Counted from the stretch's first letter, positions 35,256 through 44,654 are shown. The stretch is DNA of 64,000 nt from Flavobacteriales bacterium (GCA_020635795.1 JACJZD010000001.1:1373001-1437000), one strand, 5' to 3'. Notes: generated from the letters alone by a model not told the origin. Translations and numbers: made by a program.

Positions 35256-35778
35256 TATTATTTTTCAAATAATTTGTGTTGATTTTTTCAAACAACAGCT
35301 TAAACCATTCCGTATAATTTTCAGGGTTTTCGCTTAACTCTTCTTTAATGGACAAATATGTTGATTTTTTCCAAGTGTAAACTTCTAATTCATTCGGTGT
35401 AGGAATTTTATCTGTAATTCCAATAAACACATGGTCTAATTCATGTTCAATCAACCCATTAGTTAAGTTTGCTTTGTACAAAAATTTAAAAACAAAATTC
35501 AATTCACAATCAATTCCCATCTCTTCTTTTAGCCTTCTGTTAGCTGCACCTTTTGTATCCTCGTTAATATATGGATGAGTACAACAAGTATTTGTCCATA
35601 ATCCAGCAGAATGATACTTTGTCTTTGCTCTTTGTTGCAAAATCCAATTACCATCATAATCAAATAAAAAAACTGAAATTGCTCGATGTAAAACACCATT
35701 AACATGAGTTTCCATTTTATCACCATACCCTATCTGGTTATCATTTTCATCTACTAATATTAGCTGGTTTTCAATCAT
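35248..35778 (-). CDS. idi: Isopentenyl-diphosphate delta-isomerase, type 1 (Nudix)
   Basis: Interconverts IPP and DMAPP in isoprenoid biosynthesis. The type 1 signature WTNTCCTHPYINE carries the catalytic Cys and a metal-binding His, and RRLKEEMGID is the Nudix-like helix. EHELDHVFIG contributes further metal ligands. The 176-residue length matches bacterial type 1 enzymes. With ispH at 47.4 kb this indicates the MEP pathway, in which Idi is helpful but not essential. It overlaps the downstream epimerase gene by eight bases. Confidence 0.95.
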   Translation of the reverse strand: MIENQLILVDENDNQIGYGDKMETHVNGVLHRAISVFLFDYDGNWILQQRAKTKYHSAGLWTNTCCTHPYINEDTKGAANRRLKEEMGIDCELNFVFKFLYKANLTNGLIEHELDHVFIGITDKIPTPNELEVYTWKKSTYLSIKEELSENPENYTEWFKLLFEKINTNYLKNNND

Positions 35779-35915
35779 CCTATTAAAAAATTAAAAGAAA
35801 AATACATTTTTAAAAGTTAACAATATAATCTTTTTTACCAAAAATGAAGTTTTCCTAATTTGTTAATTAACTAATAAATATCCAATATTGGTTTCAATAA
35901 TCAACTTTGTAATAT

Positions 35916-35923
35916 TATATTTG
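35916..35923 (+). promoter_or_regulatory. TAnnTTTG -7 element of the peptide ABC importer operon
   Basis: TATATTTG lies 63 bases upstream of the binding-protein ATG (35987). A TTTC at 35893-35896, with a 19-base spacer, is a candidate -33 element. The roughly 208-base region from 35779 holds nothing else I recognise. Confidence 0.5.
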
Positions 35924-35986
35924 TAGCTATCTAAAAAAAAGCGAACGTTGTGAGTTCAGAATACTTATTTAAAAAGGGTAACATTA

Positions 35987-37753
35987 ATGAGTAATATTTT
36001 CAAAACAGTACTATTTATTATTAGTTTAATTTTTCTAAACTCTTGTGTTGATAAAAGAGATTTATCTCAAAATACCGTTATAGCTCACATTTCTTCAAAT
36101 CCTGACGGGTTGCATCCATTTAACGACAACTCATCAAATAGATCGTATATTTTTCAATATACTCAAAAGACCCTTGTAAAAATGGATTTAAAAACGCTTA
36201 AAACTATTCCATTTTTAATTAAAGAAATGCCAATTCCATCAGAGGACGGATTAGAGTACACTTACGAATTAATTGATAATGTTAAATGGGATGATGGTAG
36301 TTCTCTAACTGTAGATGATGTTATTTTTACAACTAAAGTCCAATTAGCACCACTTACAAACAATACACAGATAAAAGGTATTTATACTTCAGTAATCGAA
36401 AGTGTAAGAAAACATCCTGAAAATCCCAATAAATTTATTGTTAGAACTAAAATTCTCCATGTTGAGAATCTAAACATCTATAGTGAAATATATATCCAAC
36501 AACAAAAATATTGGGATCCTAAAGGCATTTTGAATGATCTTTCTTTTGAAAATATTCATGACCCAAATTACAAGCCAAATGAAGAAATGGTTAAATGGTT
36601 TAACGAATTTAATAGTGGTGATAACAGTTACAAACCTGAAAAACTTGTAGGACTTGGCCCCTACCAAATAACAGAATTTGTTGTAGGGAGTTACATTACT
36701 TTAGAAAAGAAAAACAACTGGTATGGAGCAAACTCTTCGGCTATTTACGACAAGGCTTATCCCGATAAAATTATTTTTAAAATTATTTCGGATGATGCCG
36801 CTGCATATTTGGCTATTAAAAACCAACAAATAGATGTTTCAACTTATGTTGGTACAACCAAACTATTAAAATTAAAATCACTAGATTACTTTAATAAGAA
36901 TTACAATGCAGAATTTATGCCAGAATATTCCTATGGATATATTGGATTAAATATGAAACCGGATGGCGTAGAATTCAAACCATTTTTTACTGACGTAAAT
37001 GTAAGAAGAGCAATGGCTTATCTTGTTCCTGTCGATGAAATAATAAAAGTTATTGTTAAAGGCAAAGCCAATCGTCAAACTTCACATGTTTCTCCACTCC
37101 ACTCGGTTTACAATAAAGACTTAAAAGAAATTCCTTTAGATATTGAAAAAGCAAAAAAATTACTTGATGAAGCTGGATGGAAAGACACTGATGGGGATAA
37201 TATTAGAGATAAAGTAATAAATGGTGTAAAACTTAATTTTTCATTTAAACTAAGTTATATGAGTGGAAATGCTTCCACAAAAGAAACTGTTTTAATGATA
37301 AAAGAATCTATGTATAAAGCTGGTATTGAGGCTATACCTACTCCAATGGACTTTACTTTATTCTACAAAAATGCTTACGACCATAAATTTGACGCTATGA
37401 TGGGAGCTTGGGGAGGTTCTGCAGGTTATTCAGATCCTGTTCAAATATGGCATACTGAATCTTGGGCTAATAAAGGTTCCAACTTTACAGGTTTTGGAGA
37501 TGCAATGAGCGATTCGTTAATATTTGTTGCAAATACTTCTTTAGATAAAGAAAAACACGAAGCTGCAACTAAAGCTTTACAAACAAAAATTTACAACGAT
37601 CAACCTTACATTTTTCTTTATAGCTACATGAGAAAAATTGCAATTCACAAGCGATTTGATAATGCGAACATGTACAATGAACGACCTGGTGTTATTCTAG
37701 GTAATCTTTCGTTAAAACCTGAATTTAGTGGTTCAACATTAAAACCTGAATAA
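35987..37753 (+). CDS. Peptide ABC transporter substrate-binding lipoprotein (SBP_bac_5)
   Basis: Family 5 extracellular solute-binding protein (DppA/OppA type). Lipoprotein signal FIISLIFLNSCVDKR has Cys near residue 22. Family stretches include HISSNPDGLHPFNDNSSN, YTYELIDNVKWDDGSSLTVD and VDDVIFTTK, then DVNVRRAMAYLVPVDEIIKV and KKLLDEAGWKDTDGDNIRDK. At 588 residues it is normal or slightly long. Peptide is the default ligand; specificity is not readable. Two permease genes follow after 4- and 3-base gaps; no ATPase subunits are present, so they must be encoded elsewhere. Confidence 0.92.
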   Translation: MSNIFKTVLFIISLIFLNSCVDKRDLSQNTVIAHISSNPDGLHPFNDNSSNRSYIFQYTQKTLVKMDLKTLKTIPFLIKEMPIPSEDGLEYTYELIDNVKWDDGSSLTVDDVIFTTKVQLAPLTNNTQIKGIYTSVIESVRKHPENPNKFIVRTKILHVENLNIYSEIYIQQQKYWDPKGILNDLSFENIHDPNYKPNEEMVKWFNEFNSGDNSYKPEKLVGLGPYQITEFVVGSYITLEKKNNWYGANSSAIYDKAYPDKIIFKIISDDAAAYLAIKNQQIDVSTYVGTTKLLKLKSLDYFNKNYNAEFMPEYSYGYIGLNMKPDGVEFKPFFTDVNVRRAMAYLVPVDEIIKVIVKGKANRQTSHVSPLHSVYNKDLKEIPLDIEKAKKLLDEAGWKDTDGDNIRDKVINGVKLNFSFKLSYMSGNASTKETVLMIKESMYKAGIEAIPTPMDFTLFYKNAYDHKFDAMMGAWGGSAGYSDPVQIWHTESWANKGSNFTGFGDAMSDSLIFVANTSLDKEKHEAATKALQTKIYNDQPYIFLYSYMRKIAIHKRFDNANMYNERPGVILGNLSLKPEFSGSTLKPE

Positions 37754-37757
37754 CAAA

Positions 37758-39320
37758 ATGATTAAATATTTAATAAAAAGAGTTTTAGTTTTTATTCCCA
37801 CGTTAATAATCATTTCATTATTAGCGTTTGTTATTAGTATTAATGCTCCTGGAGATCCTGTTGAACGTTTATTAAAATCTGCAAATAAAGAAGGTACAGC
37901 CAATGAGCAATCTAACTCCGCTAAAAAGGATAAAGAAGCTATTCGTGCAAAACTTGGTTTGGATTTACCTATCTTTTACTTAAGCTTAAGTACCTTAGCT
38001 GATTGCGATACACTATACAAAATTGCTGATAAAGCCCAACAAGACAATCTACTTAAGCTTTCTCGAAAATATGGTAACTGGGAAGCCGTTTCTAACTACT
38101 ACCACGCCACACTCTCTTTATTAGAAGAATACGACTCGTTAAATGTGGATAAAATTTACATGGATAATACTATTGTTAACTATGTTGAGAACAACGACGG
38201 AAAAAACATTACCATTGATACTGTTTATGAATCAAAATACTCGAAAAACGAAATTAACGACGCAAAAAACAACACCAGTTTCGATATTTTAAGTTTACTA
38301 GAAACTTATACAGAAGAAACCATTGAATCAAAATTAGTTGCACTTGAAGATGCTTATAAAAAAGCAGCTTATTTAGCACCATTAGCACCAAAATTTGAAC
38401 TAGTAAAAATTGCCTTTAATAACCTTAAAGCTAATGCTACCAAATGGAAAACCTATGTTCCAAAAATTATTTTTTATGGTAACAATCAATACCACCGTTG
38501 GTTGTTTGGTAATGCACCTTGGTTTGCCGAAGCTCAACCAGGGCAACTAAAAGGAGTATTGCGTGGAGATTTTGGTATTTCTTACATCGACAACCAACCT
38601 GTCTCAGACAAAATCTGGACTAAATTTAAGGTATCGTTCGTATTCATCTTTTTCTCTATCATCTTCGCTTATTTAGTAAGTATTCCTATTGGAATTTATT
38701 CAGCTTACAAAAAAGGCTCTAAATTCGATAGAATATCATCCATTGTATTGTTTGTAATGTATTCCATGCCTTCGTTCTTTATTGGAACATTATTGCTTTA
38801 TACCTTTGCAAACCCCGATGTATTGGTTTGGTTTCCAGAATCTGGATTTGAAGACCCCTCAACTTTTGATGAGAACTGGGGTATCTTTACCAAAATGGCA
38901 CATCACTGGCCATACATGGTTTTACCATTAATTGCATACACCTATAGTTCCTTTGCTTTTTTAAGTAGAATAATGCGTGTTGGTATGATTGACGTAATGG
39001 GTCAAGATTTTGTTAGAACAGCTCGTGCAAAAGGATTAAACGAAAAAACTGTGGTAATTAAGCATGCTTTACGTAATTCATTATTACCCATCATAACCGT
39101 TTTTGCTAACATTTTCCCTGTAGCAATTGGTGGTTCGGTTATTATTGAAGTAATTTTCTCGTTACCGGGTATGGGGTTAGAAACATTTAATGCCATATTA
39201 AATTACGATTACCCAATGATTGTTGCCATATTTACTATTTCAGGATTTTTAACTGTAATTGGCTACTTGGTTGCCGATATTTTATACGCAGTTGTTGATC
39301 CACGTATTTCTTACAATTAA
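37758..39320 (+). CDS. Peptide ABC transporter permease, DppB-like, with about 200-residue periplasmic insertion
   Basis: First permease of a Dpp/Opp-type importer. TM1 is at about 8-30 (LVFIPTLIIISLLAFVISI). A largely hydrophilic stretch of about 35-265 follows, before the usual GDFG motif (LRGDFGISYIDNQPV, about 268) and five further membrane helices. The EAA-type ATPase-contact loop is QDFVRTARAKGLNEKTVVIK. Typical DppB is about 310-340 residues with only about 70 residues in this loop, so the 520-residue length reflects an extra periplasmic domain of roughly 150-200 residues, possibly helical. It would sit next to the binding protein. Confidence 0.9.
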   Translation: MIKYLIKRVLVFIPTLIIISLLAFVISINAPGDPVERLLKSANKEGTANEQSNSAKKDKEAIRAKLGLDLPIFYLSLSTLADCDTLYKIADKAQQDNLLKLSRKYGNWEAVSNYYHATLSLLEEYDSLNVDKIYMDNTIVNYVENNDGKNITIDTVYESKYSKNEINDAKNNTSFDILSLLETYTEETIESKLVALEDAYKKAAYLAPLAPKFELVKIAFNNLKANATKWKTYVPKIIFYGNNQYHRWLFGNAPWFAEAQPGQLKGVLRGDFGISYIDNQPVSDKIWTKFKVSFVFIFFSIIFAYLVSIPIGIYSAYKKGSKFDRISSIVLFVMYSMPSFFIGTLLLYTFANPDVLVWFPESGFEDPSTFDENWGIFTKMAHHWPYMVLPLIAYTYSSFAFLSRIMRVGMIDVMGQDFVRTARAKGLNEKTVVIKHALRNSLLPIITVFANIFPVAIGGSVIIEVIFSLPGMGLETFNAILNYDYPMIVAIFTISGFLTVIGYLVADILYAVVDPRISYN

Positions 39321-39323
39321 TTA

Positions 39324-40673
39324 ATGATGATGTCAGAAGAAAAAAAAGAAAAAGATTTTTCGTTTAAAAAATATGCTTGGAAGCAGTTTAAAAAGAACAA
39401 AGCTGCCATGGTTTCCATGTACATCTTGTTATTTTTAGTTTTTACAGCTTTATCTGCTCACTTTATTGCTAACGACCAACCTCTTTATGCAAAATACAGA
39501 GGCAATTCATATTATCCAGCATTTCAAACTTATTTTAATTCAGCTAAAACCGATTCAACCATAAATCCTTTAACAGGAAACTGGGAAAAATTACAATTTG
39601 ACATTACCGATTGGAAACAATTAGAACTTGAAAGTGTTGTTTGGTGTCCAATCCCCTACTCGCCCGAAAAACCTGATAGATACAACAGAGAATATGTTGC
39701 TCCAACCGACCAACAATATTATAAAAACACTAATGGAGAAATTGTTCCTGCTCCAAAAAAATTCCGTCACCACATGGGTACCGATGCTATTGGTCGTGAT
39801 GTTGCTGCTGGTTTAATACATGGTACAAAAGTTTCGCTTTTAGTAGGTATTTTATCCATGGGTATTGCGGCTTCCATTGGTATTATTTTAGGTGCTTTGG
39901 CTGGTTTTTATGGCGATAAAAATTTAATTGCTACTCGTTTCCGTTATTATATGACCATTTTGGGTGTTATTATGGGTTTCTTTTATGCGTTTATTGCAAG
40001 AAACATTGCCTTAACAGAAGGTTTTAACGAAGGGATGGGTGCTGGTATTTTAGCTTTATTGGTAAGTATGCTATTGTTTTTTGTGGTAGTATTTATTTTT
40101 AATACCATTGGTAGAATCAACTTACCAGGTTTTTTAAACAAGCAAGTAACCGTTCCTGTCGATTCTATTGTATCGAGAGGAATAGAAATTTTAAACTCTA
40201 TGCCTAACCTATTGTTGATTATTACCATTTCTGCTATTATGAAAGAACGTAGCTTGGTTATTTTAATGGTTATTATTGGTATTACATCATGGACGGGTAT
40301 AGCCAGATTTACCAGAGCAGAATTTTTAAAAATTAGAGAATTAGAGTTTTTACAAGCTGCAAAAGCTTTGGGTTATTCTGACAGAAGAACCATGCTAAAA
40401 CACGCTTTACCAAACGGTTTAGCTCCAGTATTTGTTTCTATCGCTTTTGGTATCGCTTCAGCCATTTTGGTAGAAAGCGGTTTATCATTCTTGGGTATTG
40501 GTGTGCCCGACGAATCAGTAACATGGGGTTCGTTATTAAGCCTTGGACGACAAGAATTTGAGGCATGGTGGTTGGTAATGTTTCCTGGTATTGCTATATT
40601 TATTACCATTACCGTTTACAACCTTATTGGTGAAGGTTTACGTGATGCCTTAGACCCGAAATTGAAACAGTAA
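39324..40673 (+). CDS. Peptide ABC transporter permease, DppC-like, with extra segments
   Basis: Second permease. TM1 (MVSMYILLFLVFTALSAHFI) is followed by an enlarged extracytoplasmic region before the family motif MGTDAIGRDVAAGLIHGTKV, about residue 148 rather than about 60-80. A second expansion (about 205-275, YYMTILGVIMGFFYAFIARN and LALLVSMLLFFVVVFIFNTI) adds two hydrophobic helices ahead of IVSRGIEILNSMPNLLLI. The EAA loop is EFLQAAKALGYSDRRTMLKH. At 449 residues it exceeds the usual 300 or so. It is followed by a very strong terminator. Confidence 0.9.
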   Translation: MMMSEEKKEKDFSFKKYAWKQFKKNKAAMVSMYILLFLVFTALSAHFIANDQPLYAKYRGNSYYPAFQTYFNSAKTDSTINPLTGNWEKLQFDITDWKQLELESVVWCPIPYSPEKPDRYNREYVAPTDQQYYKNTNGEIVPAPKKFRHHMGTDAIGRDVAAGLIHGTKVSLLVGILSMGIAASIGIILGALAGFYGDKNLIATRFRYYMTILGVIMGFFYAFIARNIALTEGFNEGMGAGILALLVSMLLFFVVVFIFNTIGRINLPGFLNKQVTVPVDSIVSRGIEILNSMPNLLLIITISAIMKERSLVILMVIIGITSWTGIARFTRAEFLKIRELEFLQAAKALGYSDRRTMLKHALPNGLAPVFVSIAFGIASAILVESGLSFLGIGVPDESVTWGSLLSLGRQEFEAWWLVMFPGIAIFITITVYNLIGEGLRDALDPKLKQ

Positions 40674-40690
40674 CTTTAAAAAAAAGTTGT

Positions 40691-40725
40691 AAAGCCCATA
40701 AACAAATTTGTTTATGGGCTTTTTT
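40691..40725 (+). terminator. Strong rho-independent terminator of the peptide importer operon
   Basis: AAAGCCCATAAACAAA is followed immediately by its exact reverse complement (16 bp each arm) and a T-run, 18 bases after the permease stop. Confidence 0.9.
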
Positions 40726-40742
40726 ATATTTGGTTATATTTG
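40725..40742 (+). promoter_or_regulatory. Two TAnnTTTG elements ten bases apart upstream of the hydrolase gene
   Basis: TATATTTG occurs at 40725-40732 and again at 40735-40742, 93 bases before the hydrolase ATG. Either could be a -7 element; no convincing -33 was found. Confidence 0.35.
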
Positions 40743-40834
40743 AAAATGTATATCAATACCAAAAAGTAACTTATACTTTAAAAAAATCGAATAGGTACAA
40801 AAGACACTCATATATACACAATTAAAAAAAACTC

Positions 40835-41809
40835 ATGAAATTAATTACTTCTGTTATTCTATTTCTTTTCACTTTAACAATTCAAGCTCAAGATTCTAAT
40901 CTTCTTATAAAAAAGGAATTAATTTCTGATTGGTCAAAATATCCAATATTCCCTTATTTAACAGATTCGATAAATGGCAAAACACAATGGAAACCAGAGT
41001 ACGAATATCTAGACAGCATAGAAGTTTATGGAATAACTTATTTAAGTGATGGACTGAAAATTCGTGGGCTATTGGCAAAACCAAAAAAAATAGGAAAATA
41101 TCCTTGTGTAATCTATAATAGAGGAGGCAATAGGGAGTTTGGATCGTTAAAAATATATGATGGTGCGCTAACACTAGGACAAATTGCAAAAGAAGGATAT
41201 GTTGTAATTGCAAGTCAGTATAGAGGAAATGGTGGTAGTGAAGGAAAAGAGGAATTTGGTGGTAACGATATTAATGACATAACTATACTTCCTAAAATTT
41301 TAGAAGAGGTAAAAGGAGCTGATATTGAAAAAATTGGAATGTTTGGTTGGAGTCGAGGAGGAATGATGACTTACATAGCTCTTACAAAAACTAATAAAAT
41401 TAAAACTGCTGTAGTTGGGGGTGCACTCTCAGACCTTTTTAGTAATATAAAAGATAGACCTGAAATAGAATCAAGAGTTTTAGCAGAATTGATTCCAAAT
41501 TACGATGAACAAAAAGAAGAAGAGTTAAACAAAAGATCTGCAATTAAATGGGTAAATAATTTCCCTAAAAATGTTCCTATACTATTATTACATGGTAATG
41601 CTGATTGGCGTGTAAAACCTGATCAAAGTTTAAATTTAGCTACAGAATTCGAAAAATATAGAATTCCATACAGATTAATTATGTTTGAAGGTGGAGATCA
41701 CGAAATTACTGAGCACAAAAAAGAAGTTGACGAACAAGTTGTAAATTGGTTTGATAAGTATCTAAAAAATAATGAACCTTTACCAAAGATGGAATATCAC
41801 GGAAGATAA
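40835..41809 (+). CDS. Exported alpha/beta hydrolase, prolyl-oligopeptidase-like (S9)
   Basis: The signal peptide (LITSVILFLFTLTIQAQ) is followed by an alpha/beta-hydrolase core. The nucleophile elbow is GMFGWSRGGMMTY, and the oxyanion region is YPCVIYNRGGNREFG. The probable acid is in HGNADWRVKPDQS, and the catalytic His is in FEGGDHEI. The 324-residue length corresponds to the catalytic domain without a beta-propeller, so this is an esterase or dipeptidyl-peptidase-like hydrolase of unknown substrate. It stands alone. Confidence 0.88.
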   Translation: MKLITSVILFLFTLTIQAQDSNLLIKKELISDWSKYPIFPYLTDSINGKTQWKPEYEYLDSIEVYGITYLSDGLKIRGLLAKPKKIGKYPCVIYNRGGNREFGSLKIYDGALTLGQIAKEGYVVIASQYRGNGGSEGKEEFGGNDINDITILPKILEEVKGADIEKIGMFGWSRGGMMTYIALTKTNKIKTAVVGGALSDLFSNIKDRPEIESRVLAELIPNYDEQKEEELNKRSAIKWVNNFPKNVPILLLHGNADWRVKPDQSLNLATEFEKYRIPYRLIMFEGGDHEITEHKKEVDEQVVNWFDKYLKNNEPLPKMEYHGR

Positions 41810-41906
41810 AAAATACTCGATATCTTGATGATTATTTTCATAACCTAACTAGCAAAATGTTTTTTACTTTTTCAAATTAAATGTACCTACATTAAATGTT
41901 TTTGTA

Positions 41907-41914
41907 TAAATTTG
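41907..41914 (+). promoter_or_regulatory. TAnnTTTG -7 element of the MarR gene
   Basis: TAAATTTG ends four bases before the MarR ATG (41919), again predicting a leaderless or nearly leaderless transcript. Confidence 0.45.
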
Positions 41915-41918
41915 CAAG

Positions 41919-42368
41919 ATGAAAATAGAGGACGCAATAAAACAAAAAGAATTTAAGTCGGAACACCAAAAGTTGCTTATCAACATTTTGTATACCGCCA
42001 ACTGGCTGAACAACGAAACCTTGAAAGCCTTAAAACCTTTTGGCTTAAGTCCTCAACAATACAATGTATTACGTATTTTAAAAGGTCAACATCCCAACTC
42101 CATTAGCGTAAACAATATCATTGATCGTATGCTCGACAAAAACTCAAACGCTAGTAGATTGGTTGACAAACTAAAACAAAAAGACTTGGTAGAACGTGAG
42201 GTTTGCACTAACGACAGACGACAAGTGGACATAAAAATTACTGCTAAAGGTTTAAGCCTTTTGAACGAAATTGGTGAAAAACTTGACGATTTAAATGGTT
42301 TCAAACAAAAAACAACAATCGAAGAAGCTAAAAAAATAAATAACCTTTTAGACAACTTGAGAGATTAA
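41919..42368 (+). CDS. MarR family transcriptional regulator
   Basis: 149-residue winged-helix dimeric regulator. The recognition region is LSPQQYNVLRILKGQHPNSI. SVNNIIDRMLDKNSNASRLV and DKLKQKDLVEREVCTNDRRQ form the winged helix with the characteristic DRR wing. The C-terminal helices provide dimerisation. The downstream pirin and CDGSH genes (53- and 55-base gaps, same strand) are likely targets or partners, as MarR-pirin pairs recur in Bacteroidota. The effector is unknown. Confidence 0.93.
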   Translation: MKIEDAIKQKEFKSEHQKLLINILYTANWLNNETLKALKPFGLSPQQYNVLRILKGQHPNSISVNNIIDRMLDKNSNASRLVDKLKQKDLVEREVCTNDRRQVDIKITAKGLSLLNEIGEKLDDLNGFKQKTTIEEAKKINNLLDNLRD

Positions 42369-42421
42369 AAAAATTTACTAAAAAACATGTATATACATTA
42401 AGTGTTAAAACATAAAATATT

Positions 42422-43177
42422 ATGGCAATAACAATATTTAATAAAAACGAACAAGCTTTTGGTTCGTTTAACAACGGAGCAATTTTAGAAAATAAGCCCA
42501 TTGGTTTTCCTCAAGATGGAGGTTCGTTAAAATCGTATTCTAACCTGTTTTATTGGGCAAATGCTTGGAGCGATAACGGTGGTTTAATTGGCGAACATCC
42601 CCACAAATGGTTCGAAATTTTATCGTTTGTAATTGAAGGCGAAATAGAGCACTACGACAACAAATACCAACGTTGGTTAAAACTATCAAAAGGCGATGTA
42701 CAAATTATTCGAGCAGGAAATGGAATAACTCATGCCGAAAAAATAATGCCCAACTCCAGAATGTTTCAAATTTGGTTCGACCCTAACATTACAAAAACGC
42801 AATATAAAGAAGCTAGTTACAACGACTACAAAAGCAATGAATTTATTGCTACAAAAACCAACAATTTAACCATTACCAACTATGCTGGAAACGGTGGTGC
42901 TGTTCAAATGGATTCAGAAAATGTCATCATCAGCAAAATTGAAGTACCAACAGGCACACACATTTTACCATTAAATAACACATCAGTTTACAGCATTTAT
43001 GCCTTAAAATCAAATCAGTTAACACTTAATCAGCAATTGATAAACAACGACGACTTTATTAAAATTGAAAATGAAACCGAACTAACCCTATCGGCGGGCA
43101 ATACTTCAACCTTGTTTGTTATAGAAACGCCAATAACACTTAGTTATTTAACTTACAAAGAAATGGCAAAATTCTAA
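42422..43177 (+). CDS. Pirin family protein (bicupin)
   Basis: YhhW/pirin-type bicupin, 251 residues. The metal-binding N-terminal cupin shows GGLIGEHPHKWFEILSFVIE followed by GEIEHYDN and GNGITHAEK, giving the expected His/His/His/Glu ligand set. The C-terminal cupin is degenerate. Some pirins are quercetinases or redox sensors; substrate and function are unknown here. Its position behind a MarR regulator suggests a stress-responsive unit. Confidence 0.9.
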   Translation: MAITIFNKNEQAFGSFNNGAILENKPIGFPQDGGSLKSYSNLFYWANAWSDNGGLIGEHPHKWFEILSFVIEGEIEHYDNKYQRWLKLSKGDVQIIRAGNGITHAEKIMPNSRMFQIWFDPNITKTQYKEASYNDYKSNEFIATKTNNLTITNYAGNGGAVQMDSENVIISKIEVPTGTHILPLNNTSVYSIYALKSNQLTLNQQLINNDDFIKIENETELTLSAGNTSTLFVIETPITLSYLTYKEMAKF

Positions 43178-43232
43178 AAAAAACATTGCGAGTCATCAAG
43201 TTTAAATTTAACTTTATAACCAAAATAAAATT

Positions 43233-43466
43233 ATGGAACAACCAAAAAGAGCTGGAGATTCTCCAATAGCAGTAAATTTAGAAGAAGGAAAAAGATACGC
43301 ATGGTGTACATGTGGATTATCGGCAAAACAACCTTTTTGCGACGGACAACATAAAGGTGGAGAATTTGTTCCTCACGTTTTTACTGCCGAAAAAAATGAA
43401 ACAAAACATTTTTGTGCTTGTAAAGCAACTAAAAATGGTCCTTTTTGCGATGGTTCACATAAATAA
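43233..43466 (+). CDS. CDGSH iron-sulfur domain protein
   Basis: 77-residue protein with two CDGSH-type motifs: CTCGLSAKQPFCDGQHK (about 29-45) and CACKATKNGPFCDGSHK at the C-terminus. Each has the C-x-C-x9-C-x3-H ligand arrangement of mitoNEET-type [2Fe-2S] clusters. It is thus a tandem (double-CDGSH) form. A role in iron-sulfur or redox homeostasis is family inference. It follows the pirin gene by 55 bases. Confidence 0.93.
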   Translation: MEQPKRAGDSPIAVNLEEGKRYAWCTCGLSAKQPFCDGQHKGGEFVPHVFTAEKNETKHFCACKATKNGPFCDGSHK

Positions 43467-43484
43467 CCCTCTATTCTAATTGTT

Positions 43485-43958
43485 ATGATTCAGCGAATAC
43501 AATCCGTTTTTTTACTCTTGGTGTTTATTTTAGGAGCATTAATGTTTGTGTCTCCCGTTTTAAATTTCAACTCTTATGAGGCATCATTTACCATGAATGC
43601 TTACACCACTTTTAATGCATCCGACCACATGGTGGTTTCTAAAAACATTGGTATTGGTGCTATGCAAGGATTAATTGCATTATTAGCCTTAACAACCATT
43701 TTTTTATTCAAAAAACGACAACTTCAAATTAAATTGTGTAAACTAAATTTATTACTTATTGCAGTGCAAATAGCAGCATTGGTACTTTACATTGATGTTG
43801 CCAAAGAAGCCATTTCCCCTCAAAACCCAGGTGATGTAGTTTTAGGCTTGGCTTTTGGATTTTTTATTCCAATTTTATCCTTTTTGCTAACTTACTTAGC
43901 CATTTGGTTTATTAAAAAAGACGAAAAACTAATTCGTTCAGCTGACAGGTTAAGGTAA
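43485..43958 (+). CDS. DUF4293 membrane protein
   Basis: 157 residues with four hydrophobic segments. The opening MIQRIQSVFLLLVFILGALM is the family signature, and the end (IWFIKKDEKLIRSADRLR) matches the usual RSADRLR tail. This is a widespread Bacteroidota family without known function. Its stop overlaps the convergent WbqC gene by nine bases. It lies 18 bases after the CDGSH gene and may share its transcript. Confidence 0.9.
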   Translation: MIQRIQSVFLLLVFILGALMFVSPVLNFNSYEASFTMNAYTTFNASDHMVVSKNIGIGAMQGLIALLALTTIFLFKKRQLQIKLCKLNLLLIAVQIAALVLYIDVAKEAISPQNPGDVVLGLAFGFFIPILSFLLTYLAIWFIKKDEKLIRSADRLR

Positions 43959-44573
43959 TTGTTGAAGATAAGCCAAAGCATTTGGTCCTTCGTTAAACAG
44001 TAAATCAATAATACTCAGGTTTTTCTGAAACCCCAATTTATCGCCAAAAACCTGTATATATGCAGGTTGATTAATTTCATTTAGACTTTTATTTTTGGGC
44101 GATATTTCTGTTCTATAATCCAAAACACCATCCGTTTGTTCAATATAACTTGATGATACATTAAACTCACTTGCCGTTTTTAATAACTTCAACATCAATT
44201 TCATCAAATCCATGTTAAAATCAATTAACAAATGGTGTTCTTTATCATGATAAAAGGCATAAAACTCATCCTCATAAAACTCAAAATAAGGCGACCTTCT
44301 ATAAGCAGACTCAATAGATTTCCAATGGTTTTTTTTCCAGTTGTCATCATAAGAAATTTTCACCTCTCTCATCAACTGTTTACTATTTCTTTTATGAATA
44401 GGAACCACCAAATCAAGTTTCCCATCAGCGCCCAAAATTGTACAACGATTTCTAAAAGTCTGTTTTACAAAAAACTCATTTACATCTATAACACACTCAT
44501 TTGCAGTAACCAACCATTTAAAATATACAATTGGAGGTAAATAACTTGAAGAAAAAACGCTTTTGATTATCAT
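43950..44573 (-). CDS. WbqC family protein
   Basis: WbqC-like protein. From the ATG at 44573 it opens with MIIKSVFSSSYLPPIVYFKW, matching the family start. KQTFRNRCTILGADGKLDLV, NWKKNHWKSIESAYRRSPYF and NEINQPAYIQVFGDKLGFQK are further landmarks. WbqC relatives are found in O-antigen and polysaccharide loci, but family members in Bacteroidota are often stand-alone and their activity is unknown. The upstream GTG at 44600 is a weaker start. Confidence 0.88.
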   Translation of the reverse strand: MIIKSVFSSSYLPPIVYFKWLVTANECVIDVNEFFVKQTFRNRCTILGADGKLDLVVPIHKRNSKQLMREVKISYDDNWKKNHWKSIESAYRRSPYFEFYEDEFYAFYHDKEHHLLIDFNMDLMKLMLKLLKTASEFNVSSSYIEQTDGVLDYRTEISPKNKSLNEINQPAYIQVFGDKLGFQKNLSIIDLLFNEGPNALAYLQQLP

Positions 44574-44654
44574 TTGATAAAGTTGTAATTTAACGCCCAC
44601 AAAATTGGTAAGATTTATGTTATAAACCTACAAATATTAAATAGCATTTAATTT

